From the NCBI RefSeq assembly GCF_034479555.1, contig NZ_CP140151.1:124001-188000 (forward strand): DNA of 64,000 nucleotides, in the 5' to 3' direction. The translations under genes were made by a program, and so were the position numbers. This DNA is from Chromohalobacter canadensis (lineage in GTDB: Bacteria > Pseudomonadota > Gammaproteobacteria > Pseudomonadales > Halomonadaceae). The notes under the pieces were generated by a model. That model saw only the letters and a list, made by a program, of their open reading frames with translations. It was not told the origin of the DNA and searched no databases. How positions within the stretch are numbered: position 1 is the stretch's first letter; each line of letters opens with the position of its first letter. Shown piece by piece: positions 19,566-29,726 of this stretch.

Positions 19566-19629
19566 GCAGATATACGGCATGAGCGTACACCGACGACGCC
19601 CCTGCCACCGATATTAAGGAGACGCTGCC

Positions 19630-19899
19630 ATGACACCCGAAATGGTCATGGGGCTGGCGTATCAGGGCATGAAAGTGACACTGATGCTCGCCGCCCCCCT
19701 ACTCATTACGGCCTTGCTGATCGGTCTGCTGGTCAGCTTGTTCCAAGCGGCTACGCAGATCAACGAGATGACGTTGACCTTCATCCCCAAGATACTGGGC
19801 GTTTTCGCCGCCTTGGTCGTGGCAGGCCCGTGGCTGATTCAAACCATCGTCGACTTTACCCGCGAGTTGTTTCAGAACCTACCCACGATGGTTAGCTAG
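19630..19899 (+). CDS. fliQ: Flagellar export gate protein FliQ
   Basis: 89 aa with two transmembrane helices, the standard FliQ size. MTPEMVMGLAYQGMKVTLML and LFQAATQINEMTLTFIPKI are family-typical. An AAGGAGA ribosome-binding site precedes the ATG. It sits 6 nt before fliR. Confidence 0.95.
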   Translation: MTPEMVMGLAYQGMKVTLMLAAPLLITALLIGLLVSLFQAATQINEMTLTFIPKILGVFAALVVAGPWLIQTIVDFTRELFQNLPTMVS

Positions 19900-19905
19900 A
19901 CATCC

Positions 19906-20691
19906 ATGATTCAGGTAACGTTCGACCAATTGCATGGATGGCTGACGCTGTTCTTTTGGCCGTTCGTGCGCATCCTGGCGTTCCTCGCGGCGACGCCGAT
20001 ATGGAACCAGAACGGCGTACCGCGCCAGGTGTCGATCATACTGGGAGCACTGCTGGCGGTCGTCATCGCACCGACGCTGCCCCCCATGCCCGACACCCCG
20101 ATCTTTTCGGTGTCGTCGCTCGGCATTCTCATGCAGGAAATGCTGATCGGGATCGCCATGGGGATGGTTCTGCGCGTGACCATAGCGGTGGTACAAGCCG
20201 CCGGTGAATTCATTGGTCTGCAAATGGGTCTGGCTTTTGCCACCTTCTTCACGCCGGGCGTAGGCAACAGCATGGTGCTGTCGCGCATCTTCCAGATGAT
20301 CACCCTGCTCATGTTCCTGGCGCTCAACGGGCATTTGATGACGCTGGAGATACTCGCCAATTCCTTCCAGACCCTACCGATCGGTGGCCCCAGGGTGGAT
20401 GGTAGCGCCGGCGAGCTCATCGCCTACTGGGGGGGTGAAATTTTCAAATCCGGCGTGCTGCTGGCATTGCCCTTGATCGTCTCGCTACTGATCATCAACC
20501 TGACACTTGGCGTACTCAACCGCGCCTCGCCGCAGTTGTCGATCTTCTCGATAGGCTTCCCCATGACCCTGACCACCGGCCTCGTGCTGATGATGACGCT
20601 AATGCCGGACCTACTGCGCTTTCTGGAGATCATCTTCAGCGACAGCCTGCATATGATGCAGGAAGTGGTGCAGCGCCTAGCGGGTGGCTAG
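19906..20691 (+). CDS. fliR: Flagellar export gate protein FliR
   Basis: 261 aa, hydrophobic throughout, with the FliR features ILMQEMLIGIAMGMVLRVTI and GFPMTLTTGLVLMMTLMPDL. It is the last gene of the fliF-fliR block; flhB and flhA, which often follow, are absent from the window. A perfect hairpin terminator lies 22 nt after the stop. Confidence 0.95.
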   Translation: MIQVTFDQLHGWLTLFFWPFVRILAFLAATPIWNQNGVPRQVSIILGALLAVVIAPTLPPMPDTPIFSVSSLGILMQEMLIGIAMGMVLRVTIAVVQAAGEFIGLQMGLAFATFFTPGVGNSMVLSRIFQMITLLMFLALNGHLMTLEILANSFQTLPIGGPRVDGSAGELIAYWGGEIFKSGVLLALPLIVSLLIINLTLGVLNRASPQLSIFSIGFPMTLTTGLVLMMTLMPDLLRFLEIIFSDSLHMMQEVVQRLAGG

Positions 20692-20712
20692 GCTCTCTAT
20701 CCGCCTGAACGT

Positions 20713-20744
20713 AAAACGCCACGTCCGCAAGGACGTGGCGTTTT
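20713..20744. terminator. Bidirectional intrinsic terminator between fliR and flgL
   Basis: AAAACGCCACGTCC (20713-20726), loop GCAA, GGACGTGGCGTTTT (20731-20744): a perfect 14-bp inverted repeat with A-run and T-run, able to terminate both the fli operon (+) and flgL (-). Confidence 0.95.
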
Positions 20745-20778
20745 GCTACCGCACGGTCTATGACGTTCGAGCGATGCC

Positions 20779-22017
20779 CTAGTTGAGATACTGGAACAAG
20801 GACATCTGCTGAATATCGGCGAACGATTTCTGTGACGCCTGCAGCCCTACCTGGCTTAGCATATAATCGGAGATCGCCGAATTGTAATCCAGGTCGACCA
20901 GATCGGAGCGCGTCTGCTCGTAGGCAATCTCGCGGTTGCCGCCGACGTCGTCCAGGGCGTCCAACTCGTTCATGCGCGCGCCGACCGAGGCCCGCGTGGT
21001 CAGCACGTTATCCAGCGAGGCATCCAGCTTGCGGCTCGCAGTGGACAAAGTGTTGTCCAGTGCCGCCTGATCGGCGTCGGTCTCGACGGGCTGACGCAGA
21101 GCATTGATGGTGTCACCGATGGTCTTGAACAGGCTGGCCTGCTGCTCATCCATATCGCCACCCTGCGTGACACTCAGCGAATCGCCGTCGGCCGGCTCGC
21201 CTTCCATCGTCATTGCCAGGCCACCGAACTCAATGGTCTCACCGTCAGTGTACTCAGCCGTTACTGAGTCACCGGTGTTGGTATTGGTAGCGGTATATTC
21301 AAGATCACCTGCGCCATTTTCAGTGAACTCGATTTCGTAGGCATCACCGTAACCGCCGGCAGTGGCATCGCGAACATCCGGCCCTGAGAAGGTCATGCTC
21401 CCCGTATTGCCTTCACCGGCTTCGGCGATATATTCGCTGCCCGACGAGAATTTCATGAACACGTCGGAGCCTGTATCGCTAGTTTTCATCGAGCGTTCGG
21501 AATCGATCTTCTGCTGCTTGACGCCCTGATCGCCTTCGTAACCGATGGTATCGACGTTGTCGCCGGCATCGGTGCGCGAGAAGGCCTTGGCGTTGTCCTG
21601 ATAACCGCTGAACAGGTAGGTGCCATTACCATCGGTCGTATTGCCTAGCCCGACCAGCGTTTCATAAGTCCCCTCGAGATCGGAGGCCAGCGACTCGCGG
21701 TCGGCGTCGCTCAAGGTACCGTTACCGGCCTGCACGACCATTGACTTGGCCGAACCGATGGCATCGCTGACGCTATTCAGGACGCTCTCCTCTTGGCCAA
21801 GAGAGTTACGCGCACTCGTTCGACTACTTTCCTGCTGCTCATTAACGGCCAAAGACTGCGACACCCCCACCGCCCGCGAAGCGGCGCGCGGGTCGTCGGA
21901 AGGATTCACCACACTTTTCCCAGAGGCGATCTGCTGACCGACCTGCGTGAAATCGGCTTGCTGACGGTTCATCGCCGAAACGCCTTGCTCGTACATCGTC
22001 ACGGTGCTGATACGCAT
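20779..22017 (-). CDS. flgL: Flagellar hook-associated protein 3, FlgL
   Basis: 412 aa. FlgL is the hook-filament junction protein and flagellin homologue. The N-terminal heptad region (MRISTVTMYEQGVSAMNRQQ, QQIASGKSVVNPSDDPRAA) and C-terminal helix (SAISDYMLSQVGLQASQKSF) are characteristic. The central part is acidic and Gly/Asp-rich with few Lys. It lies 92 nt downstream of flgK and is probably in the same transcript, from the sigma-28 site upstream of flgK. Confidence 0.93.
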   Translation of the reverse strand: MRISTVTMYEQGVSAMNRQQADFTQVGQQIASGKSVVNPSDDPRAASRAVGVSQSLAVNEQQESSRTSARNSLGQEESVLNSVSDAIGSAKSMVVQAGNGTLSDADRESLASDLEGTYETLVGLGNTTDGNGTYLFSGYQDNAKAFSRTDAGDNVDTIGYEGDQGVKQQKIDSERSMKTSDTGSDVFMKFSSGSEYIAEAGEGNTGSMTFSGPDVRDATAGGYGDAYEIEFTENGAGDLEYTATNTNTGDSVTAEYTDGETIEFGGLAMTMEGEPADGDSLSVTQGGDMDEQQASLFKTIGDTINALRQPVETDADQAALDNTLSTASRKLDASLDNVLTTRASVGARMNELDALDDVGGNREIAYEQTRSDLVDLDYNSAISDYMLSQVGLQASQKSFADIQQMSLFQYLN

Positions 22018-22109
22018 TTTGCTTACCTCGTCACCACGCTGTGTTCACCCAGCGTCGTATTGTCTTCGGAAACGAAACCCAACATCACTGCGCCGCTCGA
22101 TCAGCGGCA

Positions 22110-23756
22110 TCAACGCAACTGCAGAACCGAATCGAGCACCTGGGAACCCACGTCGATGACCCGTGCATTGGCCTGGTAATACTGCTGATAACGGACCAGA
22201 TTGGCGTACTCTTCATCCAGGTTGACGCCCGACTCAGACTGCTGATACTCACGCAGCTGCTCAGTGAGCCCAGACTGCGCGTCCAAATTGACTTGGGTGA
22301 TGTTGGTGGTGTTACCCACGTCATTGACCAAGGAAGCGTAGGCATCGCTGACCGACGATGTGCCGCCGACGATCTTTTCGCTCTGCAAGTCGAGCAGCGC
22401 CAGGGCGTTTTCGTTGTTGCCGCTACCGACATCTCCGTTGCTATCGTCACCATCCGCACTACTCGAGGCAGCGATTTCCGAGCCTTCGGTGATCGCCACC
22501 TCGAAGTCCTGCGCGGCGGTGCGCGTGGGCTGCAGCATAAAGGTATCGCCTTCCTCCGGCGTACCGGTCACGTTCAGGGCCACCCCATCCACTGTCATCT
22601 CACCGGTATCAGGGTCCGGCAGCGTGCCGGTCTTGCCATCGGAAAGCCGCTCGTATTCGTACTCTCCACCCTCGGTGGCGGTAATACGGTAATCGCTCGA
22701 GGTCAGTTGGTTGACGTCATCATATTCAGCAGTGATCCCGCCGGTACCGTCATTCTCGCTATTGCTCATCACACGCGGCGAACCGACGTTGAAGAAGGCC
22801 TCGCCATCGTCACCGTTGAGATCGACGCCATCCTCATGCACGGCGTTGAATTCCGAACCCAGCACCGCCGTCATGCGGCCGAGCTGGTTCTGAACGCTGT
22901 CCAGCGTTTCGCTGCGGAACGACAGCAAGCCACCCAGTTCGCCATTCTCAAAGGCGCTATCATCGATCTGATTGACGTTGCCCGCCGCATCGCGATAACC
23001 AATCACCGTGCGCGACGGGTCTTCGCTGGAAGACACCGCCTCGAGGTCATAGCTCCTGGTGCCCGAGACCAGCGGCTGGCCATTTTCCAGATTGATGTTG
23101 TAGTTATCACCATCCTGGACGTTCAGGTCCGCGCCCACCAATTCATTAAGATCGGACACCAGCTTGTCACGCTTGTCGAGCAGCGTGTTGGGCTCTTCGC
23201 CGGACTTGGCGCGCGCCTGGGTGATCTGGTCATTGAGCGAGGCGATCTGCGTGGCGGTGTTGTTGATGTCAGTCACCGTCCCTTCGAGCTGACCATTGAG
23301 GCTGCTGCGCATGTCCCCCAGGTAAGAGTCGAACGAACGAAACTGTGCCGCCATGGACGACGCCGATCCCAGCACACCTTCGCGGGCTGCGGGGTCGGAT
23401 GCCGCGCCGGAGAGATCGTCCAGGCTGGAGAAGAAGTCTTGCATCAGGGGCGCAAGCCCCGCATCGCTATCAGCCAACAGGTTATCGATCTGCGAGACCT
23501 GGCTCTGATAACTTTCCAGAGCGCTTGTCTGGCTATTGGCGTCGTTGTACTGCTCGGTGACGTAGCTATTGAACTGGCGCTGCACTTCGTCGACCGAAAC
23601 CCCGGTGCCCGTCGAACCATTGCTGTAACTTTCCCCGAGGATCGGCAACTGGCGATTATAGCCCTCGGTGTAGACGTTGCTCAGGTTATTGCTGGTCGTC
23701 GACAACGCTGTCTGGGCCGCACTGAGGCCACTCAGGCCGATCGAGAAAATGCTCAT
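22110..23756 (-). CDS. flgK: Flagellar hook-associated protein 1, FlgK
   Basis: 548 aa. It starts MSIFSIGLSGLSAAQTALST and carries the NNLSNVYTEGYNRQ rod/hook-type motif. The C-terminal helix reads VNLDEEYANLVRYQQYYQANA. FlgK is the first hook-filament junction protein. Very acidic overall (Asp/Glu/Ser/Gly-rich middle). Preceded at 23829-23855 by a sigma-28-like promoter, as expected for a late flagellar gene. Confidence 0.95.
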   Translation of the reverse strand: MSIFSIGLSGLSAAQTALSTTSNNLSNVYTEGYNRQLPILGESYSNGSTGTGVSVDEVQRQFNSYVTEQYNDANSQTSALESYQSQVSQIDNLLADSDAGLAPLMQDFFSSLDDLSGAASDPAAREGVLGSASSMAAQFRSFDSYLGDMRSSLNGQLEGTVTDINNTATQIASLNDQITQARAKSGEEPNTLLDKRDKLVSDLNELVGADLNVQDGDNYNINLENGQPLVSGTRSYDLEAVSSSEDPSRTVIGYRDAAGNVNQIDDSAFENGELGGLLSFRSETLDSVQNQLGRMTAVLGSEFNAVHEDGVDLNGDDGEAFFNVGSPRVMSNSENDGTGGITAEYDDVNQLTSSDYRITATEGGEYEYERLSDGKTGTLPDPDTGEMTVDGVALNVTGTPEEGDTFMLQPTRTAAQDFEVAITEGSEIAASSSADGDDSNGDVGSGNNENALALLDLQSEKIVGGTSSVSDAYASLVNDVGNTTNITQVNLDAQSGLTEQLREYQQSESGVNLDEEYANLVRYQQYYQANARVIDVGSQVLDSVLQLR

Positions 23757-23828
23757 GACACGTTTTCCTGGCTAGGGGTACCGGGCTCTATCGCGAGAGG
23801 CCGGCACGACGAATAGTGATTACCTGTT

Positions 23829-23855
23829 GTATCGGCAAGACCGCGCATGACTTGA
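23829..23855 (-). promoter_or_regulatory. Sigma-28 (FliA) promoter for flgK-flgL
   Basis: On the minus strand TCAAGTCA, 11-nt spacer, GCCGATAC. Relative to the enterobacterial consensus TAAAGTTT-N11-GCCGATAA, the -10 matches 7/8 and the -35 5/8. It sits ~72 nt upstream of the flgK start, between flgJ and flgK. Confidence 0.7.
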
Positions 23856-23875
23856 GGAAAAATCCATGCGGGCAC

Positions 23876-24955
23876 TCAGAAAATGCCCGTGGGCATGCGC
23901 GATACGCCATAGGGGTCGGATTTGTCAGCCTCTCCGGCCGAGCCAGAACGCTCGGCGGCACTGGCCAACGCCGGGCCACCCTCGAGGCCATCATCGATCT
24001 GCGCCATGACATCGATCACCTTATCGGCGTAGTTCGGGTCAGTAGCATAGCCGCCGGACTGCAGGGCTCGCGCCGCGTTCTCCGGTGTCGATGCGGTGAC
24101 CACGCCGGCGTAACGCGGGTTGCTACCGATCAATTGGGCATAATCCTTGAACGCGGCCTCAAAGGAGTCATAAACACGGAAGTCATCGCTTTGCTGGCGT
24201 GCACGCCCATCGACATACTCCGTGGTCATAATGCTCGTGTCGTCACCGTCCCAGCCGTCACTGGCCTTGATACCGAAGAGGTTATGACTATTGCCACCAT
24301 CGCGGGTGGGGATCTCGCGCTCACCCCAGCCGGTTTCCAAAGCCGCTTGCGCCAGGATCAAGGACGCGGGCACGCCGCTATCTTTGGCAGCCGCTTCGGC
24401 AGGCTCACGCAAGCGCGACAGGAATTCTTCGACATGCGGCGCCGCACGTGTCTCGCCCGTATCGGCCTCCGCCACCGATGGCCGTGTCTCGCGGTTCTCC
24501 GCCGCTTCCGGCGACGAGGCGTCGGAGGCCCGCGTCGCAGCGTCATCCTTGGGTTCTGTATCTTTAGGCACAACCGGATCGCTCAAGACCCGTGGTGTAC
24601 CACGCGGGATACCGGCAATCAGATTGCTGCGTGTCACGTCGTCATCGCGGCCGACGATGCCCCTACCCTGCAATTGCTCGACCAGCATGTCCGAGAGCCC
24701 GATGTCCCCCGAGAGTTTCTGTGCCCATTGCTTGTCGAGCATCGAGGTATAGGTATCGGTCTCATTGCTGCTGAGCAGGTCGGACTGCGGGATCGCATCG
24801 CGCATGCTCTTGAGCATCATCTGCAGGAACACGGCCTCGAACTGATCCGCCGCCTGGGAAAGCCCCTTCTCGGGTGAATTGCTGGCCGTGTGCTTGAGCC
24901 GCGACAACGACTGCACATCAAGGGCGAACTGATTGCTGAGTCCATCGACACTCAT
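23876..24955 (-). CDS. flgJ: Flagellar rod assembly protein / peptidoglycan hydrolase FlgJ
   Basis: 359 aa, two-domain form. The N-terminal rod-capping domain (AADQFEAVFLQMMLKSMRDA) is followed by an acidic Ala/Glu/Asp linker (~residues 130-175) and a C-terminal glucosaminidase-type muramidase domain. That domain has ILAQAALETGWGE containing the predicted catalytic Glu, and NLFGIKA. It opens the peptidoglycan layer for the rod. The ATG overlaps the flgI stop (ATGA). Confidence 0.94.
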   Translation of the reverse strand: MSVDGLSNQFALDVQSLSRLKHTASNSPEKGLSQAADQFEAVFLQMMLKSMRDAIPQSDLLSSNETDTYTSMLDKQWAQKLSGDIGLSDMLVEQLQGRGIVGRDDDVTRSNLIAGIPRGTPRVLSDPVVPKDTEPKDDAATRASDASSPEAAENRETRPSVAEADTGETRAAPHVEEFLSRLREPAEAAAKDSGVPASLILAQAALETGWGEREIPTRDGGNSHNLFGIKASDGWDGDDTSIMTTEYVDGRARQQSDDFRVYDSFEAAFKDYAQLIGSNPRYAGVVTASTPENAARALQSGGYATDPNYADKVIDVMAQIDDGLEGGPALASAAERSGSAGEADKSDPYGVSRMPTGIF

Positions 24956-26064
24956 CAGATGATCTCCAGTTCCGCGTTGAGCGCGCCCGCGGACTTCAGC
25001 GCCTGCAGAATCGACATCAGATCCTGGGGTGAAGCGCCCAGCGCGTTGAGGGCATTGACGACATCCATAAGCTCGGCGCTGGTATTGACCATTTGCAGCG
25101 CCCCGCCTTCTTGCTGGATGGAAATATCCGCATCCGGAACCACCGCGGTCTCGCCCTCGCTCAGAGGATTGGGCTGACTGACCTGAGGCGTGGAATCGAT
25201 GGTCACCGAGAGGTTACCGTGCGCCACCGCCGCGCGGTCCAGTGTCACTTCGCGATTGAGGACCACCGAGCCGGTACGCGAATTGACGATGACTTTGGCC
25301 GGGCCTTCGTTGGGCGTGACATCCAGGTTCTGGATGCGCGCCATGAAATTGACGCGCGAATTGCTGTCGCTGGGCGAGTTCAAGCGGATCAAGCGGCCGT
25401 CCACCGCCGCCGCCACGGGGCTACCGAAGTCCTGATTGATGGCCTCGACCACGCGCTGCGCCGTGGTGAAGTCAGACTCATTGAGGTAAAGATCCAGCGT
25501 GCCATCACCGCGCCCCAAGCGCAGGGCCACTTCCTGCTCGACCGTGGCCCCACCGGGGATCCGCCCGGCCGCCGTGTGGTTGACCTGAACACTGTTGCCG
25601 GCCTGCTGAGCGCCCACGCCACCGACCAGCAAGTTGCCCTGTGCCATCGCGTAGACGTTGCCATCTACCCCGCGCAGCGGCGTCATCAGCAGCGTGCCGC
25701 CACGCAGGCTGTCGGCATTACCCATCGAGGAAACGGTGATATCCATTTCCTGACCTTGACGCGCAAAGGGAGGCAACTGCGCCGTCACCATGACCGCGGC
25801 CACGTTACGCAACTGCATGTTGGTGCCTTCGGGAATGCTCACGCCCAACTGCGACAGCATGTTGATCAACGTCTGGCCCGTGAACGGCGTCTGCGTCGTC
25901 TGGTCGCCGGTACCATCAAGCCCCACGACCAGACCATAGCCCACCAACTGGTTCTCGCGGACCCCGGCAAAGCTCGCCAGGTCGCGAATGCGCTCGGCCT
26001 GCGCGGGAGCGGCGCAGACCCCACACAACAACAGCACGCCCATCCAGCGCAGCAAACTTCTCAT
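24955..26064 (-). CDS. flgI: Flagellar P-ring protein FlgI
   Basis: 369 aa precursor. Signal peptide with cleavage after AQA ([13 protein letters not shown]), then [21 protein letters not shown], the standard mature N-terminus. Forms the periplasmic P ring. Start choice is uncertain: ATGs at 26082, 26076 and 26064 are in frame. I give 26064 because it yields a normal signal peptide, but none has a clean ribosome-binding site, and the region upstream is a short duplication of the flgH end. Confidence 0.92.
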   Translation of the reverse strand: MRSLLRWMGVLLLCGVCAAPAQAERIRDLASFAGVRENQLVGYGLVVGLDGTGDQTTQTPFTGQTLINMLSQLGVSIPEGTNMQLRNVAAVMVTAQLPPFARQGQEMDITVSSMGNADSLRGGTLLMTPLRGVDGNVYAMAQGNLLVGGVGAQQAGNSVQVNHTAAGRIPGGATVEQEVALRLGRGDGTLDLYLNESDFTTAQRVVEAINQDFGSPVAAAVDGRLIRLNSPSDSNSRVNFMARIQNLDVTPNEGPAKVIVNSRTGSVVLNREVTLDRAAVAHGNLSVTIDSTPQVSQPNPLSEGETAVVPDADISIQQEGGALQMVNTSAELMDVVNALNALGASPQDLMSILQALKSAGALNAELEII

Positions 26065-26077
26065 GGCGTATCTCATC

Positions 26078-26109
26078 CTCATCAGAAAGGCGTACTCATC
26101 AGAAAGGCG
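26078..26109. repeat. 17-bp tandem duplication at the flgH-flgI junction
   Basis: CTCATCAGAAAGGCG occurs at 26078-26092 and again at 26095-26109 (offset 17 nt). On the minus strand the second copy holds the last codons and stop of flgH; the first lies between flgH and the flgI start. Confidence 0.85.
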
Positions 26110-26797
26110 CAATATTCAGCCAGAGACGCTGGAGCCAACCCATGTGCTGCGCCTCATTGATGTAGCCATCACCCACGTATTCGATGCGCGCGTCGGCCAC
26201 CTGCCCCGAGGGAACGGTATTCTGCGTCGTCACCGAGCGAGGGTCGACAACCCCAGAGAAGCGGATGTACTCGGTGCCCTGATTGATGGCGATACGCTTT
26301 TCCCCACGGATACTGAGATTCCCGTTAGGCAGAATATCCACCACCGTCGCCGTCAGGGTGCCGGTGAACGTATTGCTGGCACTCGCACCACCACTGCCCT
26401 CGAAGTCGTTTTCGCCCGAGACATCCATACCGTAATCTTCGAGGAAGCTCATCAGGTCGGGAATCGTCTCCAGATCCAACCCCATGCTGCCCTCGCGGTT
26501 GGCATTGGCCGAAGAATCCTTGCTGGCGCTGACATCTTCGTTGATCGTGATCGTGATGATGTCGCCGATCTGACGCGGACGCCGATCCTGGAAGAGCGGT
26601 TGATACCCGTAGCGCGCTTGATAGATAGCCCCGTTGGGCTGTGACATTGGCGATTCGGGATAGGTCACCGGGCCGGTATCGGGCACCACCGACTCATGCG
26701 GCAACTGCGCGCAGCCGCTCATGATCGACAGCACGAGCAGACATAGCACGCGCGCCGACATACCCAACCCACTGTGTCCAGACATCAGTGCGCCCAT
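26099..26797 (-). CDS. flgH: Flagellar L-ring lipoprotein FlgH
   Basis: 232 aa precursor with a lipoprotein signal ([13 protein letters not shown], lipid-modified Cys in the MSGC box). The L-ring core shows [20 protein letters not shown] and [20 protein letters not shown]. It forms the outer-membrane L ring. The start at 26797 follows AAAGGGAAG; an in-frame GTG at 26845 would overlap the flgG stop and is less likely. Confidence 0.94.
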   Translation of the reverse strand: MGALMSGHSGLGMSARVLCLLVLSIMSGCAQLPHESVVPDTGPVTYPESPMSQPNGAIYQARYGYQPLFQDRRPRQIGDIITITINEDVSASKDSSANANREGSMGLDLETIPDLMSFLEDYGMDVSGENDFEGSGGASASNTFTGTLTATVVDILPNGNLSIRGEKRIAINQGTEYIRFSGVVDPRSVTTQNTVPSGQVADARIEYVGDGYINEAQHMGWLQRLWLNIAPF

Positions 26798-26841
26798 GCT
26801 CTTCCCTTTTTCCACGTCCACTCCGGTCACGACGCGACTCC

Positions 26842-27624
26842 TCACAGCTGCGTCAGGCGAGACAGCATCTGATCGGAGGTTTCCACCGCCTTGCTGTTGA
26901 TTTCATAGGCACGCTGGGTCTCGATCATGCTGACCATCTCCTCCACCACGTTGACGTTGGAGGTTTCGACGTAGCCTTGATACAACCGGCCCGCACCTTC
27001 CATGCCCGGAATCAGGTCATTACGCGGTCCGGAGGCATCGGTTTCCTGATAAAGGTTCTCGCCCATGCTCTGCAGGCCGGCGGGGTTGATGAACTTGGAC
27101 ACCATGAGCTGGCCCACTTCCTGCGACGCGGTATCGCCGGGCTGGGTCACGGAGACCACGCCATCCTGGGAAACCGACACCGACAGCGCATTTTCGGGAA
27201 TCACGATGGGCGGATCGAGCGGATAACCGCCGGCGGTGACCATCTGGCCGGTCTCATCGATCTGGAAACTGCCATCACGGGTATACGAGGTGCCACCATC
27301 AGGCATCTGTACCGCGAAGAAACCGTCGCCATTGATGGCCAGGTCCTTGGAATTATCGGTGTTCTGCAAGCCACCCTGGGTATGCAGACGCTCGGTGGCG
27401 ACCGGACGCACCCCGGTCCCTACTTGCAAACCGGAAGGCAGCGTATCCACCGCCGAGGCCTGCGCACCGGGCTGACGCACGTTCTGGTAGAGCAGATCCT
27501 CGAACACCGGCCGCGAGCGCTTGAAGCCATTGGTCGAAACGTTGGAGAGGTTGTTGGAAATGACATCGAGCTTGACCTGTTGGGATTCAAGCCCCGTTTT
27601 GGCCGTAGACAGCGATCTAATCAT
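26842..27624 (-). CDS. flgG: Flagellar distal rod protein FlgG
   Basis: 260 aa, standard length. The N-terminal rod motif is [20 protein letters not shown] and the C-terminal helix is [20 protein letters not shown]. FlgG forms the distal rod that the P and L rings surround. It lies in the flgB-flgJ operon, 55 nt after flgF. Confidence 0.95.
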   Translation of the reverse strand: MIRSLSTAKTGLESQQVKLDVISNNLSNVSTNGFKRSRPVFEDLLYQNVRQPGAQASAVDTLPSGLQVGTGVRPVATERLHTQGGLQNTDNSKDLAINGDGFFAVQMPDGGTSYTRDGSFQIDETGQMVTAGGYPLDPPIVIPENALSVSVSQDGVVSVTQPGDTASQEVGQLMVSKFINPAGLQSMGENLYQETDASGPRNDLIPGMEGAGRLYQGYVETSNVNVVEEMVSMIETQRAYEINSKAVETSDQMLSRLTQL

Positions 27625-27679
27625 GACTCTTACCTGTTAGAGGGCACCGCGGGGCGATGCCGGAAATTCGTTGGCGCGG

Positions 27680-28444
27680 TTAGGCTTGAATCGACAACAA
27701 GCTATTGGCGCGCTGCGCATTCTGGTCGGCGCTCTCGATCACCTTCATCTGCATATCGTAGCGGCGTGCGCCGTCGATCATGGAGACCATGGCGTCCGTG
27801 GCGCTGACGTTACTGCCTTCCAGCACCCCGGACCGCAGGCGCGCCTCCTCGTCTTGAGGTTGAGGTGCCGCTATTTCGGCATCCTCACCCGGCGGCATGC
27901 GAAACCAGCCATCGTCGCCACGCGTCAACGCCTGCTGGTCCGGTGTGACCAGCTTCAAACGCCCCACCTGCGCGATTTCATCGGGATTGGCACCAGCCTG
28001 GATGACACTGATGGAGCCATCCGAGCCAATCGAGAAATCCGCATCCGGTGGTACCATTACCGGCGCATTATTGTCGCCCATGACCGGCTCGCCCTTGACG
28101 GTCAACATGCCATCCGCATTGACCTGCAAGTCGCCACGCTTCGTATAGGCCTCGCCACCTTGCGGGTCCTGAATGGCAAGGAAGGCATCTTCCTGCATGG
28201 CGACATCCAGGCGCCGCCCCGTCGCATTCATATTGCCCGGTGAAAAATCCGTGCCCGGCGTCGTCGCCGCCACCGTGGAACGTGTCGCCAGGCGGCCATC
28301 GCCTTCTACCGGCACCGCGCGCATCGCATCGAGCTCAGCGCGAAACCCCGGTGTCGAGACGTTGGAAAGATTGTGACTGACCACCGCCTGCTGATTCATC
28401 GACTGACTGGCGCCGCTACCGGCGGTATAGATGATCCGATCCAT
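27680..28444 (-). CDS. flgF: Flagellar proximal rod protein FlgF
   Basis: 254 aa. It begins MDRIIYTAGSGASQSMNQQA with the rod motif VVSHNLSNVSTPGFRAELDA, and ends with the SMIDGARRYDMQMKVIE helix. It has the length and features of FlgF rather than FlgG. Located between flgE and flgG. Confidence 0.94.
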   Translation of the reverse strand: MDRIIYTAGSGASQSMNQQAVVSHNLSNVSTPGFRAELDAMRAVPVEGDGRLATRSTVAATTPGTDFSPGNMNATGRRLDVAMQEDAFLAIQDPQGGEAYTKRGDLQVNADGMLTVKGEPVMGDNNAPVMVPPDADFSIGSDGSISVIQAGANPDEIAQVGRLKLVTPDQQALTRGDDGWFRMPPGEDAEIAAPQPQDEEARLRSGVLEGSNVSATDAMVSMIDGARRYDMQMKVIESADQNAQRANSLLSIQA

Positions 28445-28507
28445 GCTGATCGTCCTGCTCGATTCACAACGAATGAAGCCGGCCGAAATGGCCGGCCGGC
28501 TTAGGCG

Positions 28508-29674
28508 TTAACGCAAGTTGGTAACCGTTTCCAGAATATCGGACTGGGTCTGGATGGCGTTGTTGTTGGCCTGGAAGTTGCGCTGGGCGATGATCATGTC
28601 GACCAGCTCTTGGGTCAGGTCCACGTTGGAGGCTTCCACGGTGCCCGATTCCAGACTCCCGATCTGGCCAGCACCGGCCTGACCCAGCAGCGCTGCGCCG
28701 GACTCTTCGGTCGCCGTCCACAAATTGTCACCTTCCGGTGTCAGCCCTTCGGGATTGCGGAAGGTGGCCATACCGATGGTGCCGACTTCGCCACTATTGC
28801 CATTAGAGTAGTTGGCCATGATCTCACCGCTCTCGGTGATATCCACGCCAACGAAGGTGCCAGAGGTGTTGCCGTCCTGAGAAAAGTTTCTTAATTCGAA
28901 ATCGGAACCATACTGGGTATTGTCTTCCAGATTAATATCGAAAGTCATGTCCGCAGCGCCCGTTCCCAACGTCGCAGTGGGGACAGTGGCCGTAATGACA
29001 CCACCATTCGTCAGGGCGCCACTACTCGGATCGAACTCCATATCAGTACTCGTGCCCACTACTTCGCCTTCCACGACAGCATTGGCTTCCCAGGCGTTAT
29101 CCCCGGTCTTGGTGTAATACATACTCATATCGTGCGCGACGCCCAATGAGTCATAGACGGTGCCGGCATTGGTCACGTAGTTATATGTATCGCTGTCATT
29201 TTGATCGAAACCGCCGGGGGGATTAATCGTCTCTGCCTCGGCATCTAGGTTGAACTCTGACTGCACTCCAGTCGTAACCTGGGACCCCTGACTAAACTCC
29301 GTGATCTGAAGCGGTTCGCCTTGCTGATCGGTCAGACGTGCGCCCTGGGCATTCTCGAAATAGCCATCGGCGCTCATGGTCAACTGGCCGTTACGCGAAT
29401 AGCCCATTTGCTCGTTTTGCGAGAACTGGAAGAAGCCCTCACCGGCGATGGCCAGGTCGAGACTACGCCCTGTCGTTTCCAGACTGCCCGTGGCGAAGTT
29501 CTGCACCGTGTCCGAGACGCGAGTGCCCAGCCCCTGACTGTTGGCGTAGATATCCGCGAACTGCGTCGCGGAGCTCTTGAAGCCGACAGTCTGCGAGTTG
29601 GAAATATTATTGCCGATGGTGTCCAACTGCGAAGAGGCCGCGTTGACCCCGCTCAATGATTGTGAAAAGCCCAT
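28508..29674 (-). CDS. flgE: Flagellar hook protein FlgE
   Basis: 388 aa. The N-terminus MGFSQSLSGVNAASSQLDTI and motif IGNNISNSQTVGFKSSATQF, plus the C-terminal DLTQELVDMIIAQRNFQANN helix, mark the hook subunit. The middle is acidic and Thr/Asn/Gly-rich, with very few basic residues, in line with secretion into a high-salt medium. FlgD upstream in the operon is its assembly scaffold. Confidence 0.95.
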   Translation of the reverse strand: MGFSQSLSGVNAASSQLDTIGNNISNSQTVGFKSSATQFADIYANSQGLGTRVSDTVQNFATGSLETTGRSLDLAIAGEGFFQFSQNEQMGYSRNGQLTMSADGYFENAQGARLTDQQGEPLQITEFSQGSQVTTGVQSEFNLDAEAETINPPGGFDQNDSDTYNYVTNAGTVYDSLGVAHDMSMYYTKTGDNAWEANAVVEGEVVGTSTDMEFDPSSGALTNGGVITATVPTATLGTGAADMTFDINLEDNTQYGSDFELRNFSQDGNTSGTFVGVDITESGEIMANYSNGNSGEVGTIGMATFRNPEGLTPEGDNLWTATEESGAALLGQAGAGQIGSLESGTVEASNVDLTQELVDMIIAQRNFQANNNAIQTQSDILETVTNLR

Positions 29675-29726
29675 TTTCCCTTCCCCGCGTTATATAAGTC
29701 GTAGAAACATCAAAGAGTAATCGTGA

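Noticed and set aside
22041..23816. Very long open frame on the plus strand opposite flgK (591 codons)
   Set aside because: It is the antisense of flgK in high-GC DNA; the product has no recognisable domain and flgK is well conserved.
24021..24028. Minus-strand GCCGATAA inside flgJ
   Set aside because: No -35 element, and the word is explained by the coding sequence for an Ala-Asp-Lys segment.
26788..27807. Long plus-strand open frame opposite flgG and flgF
   Set aside because: Antisense shadow of conserved rod genes, composition His/Arg-rich as such shadows usually are.
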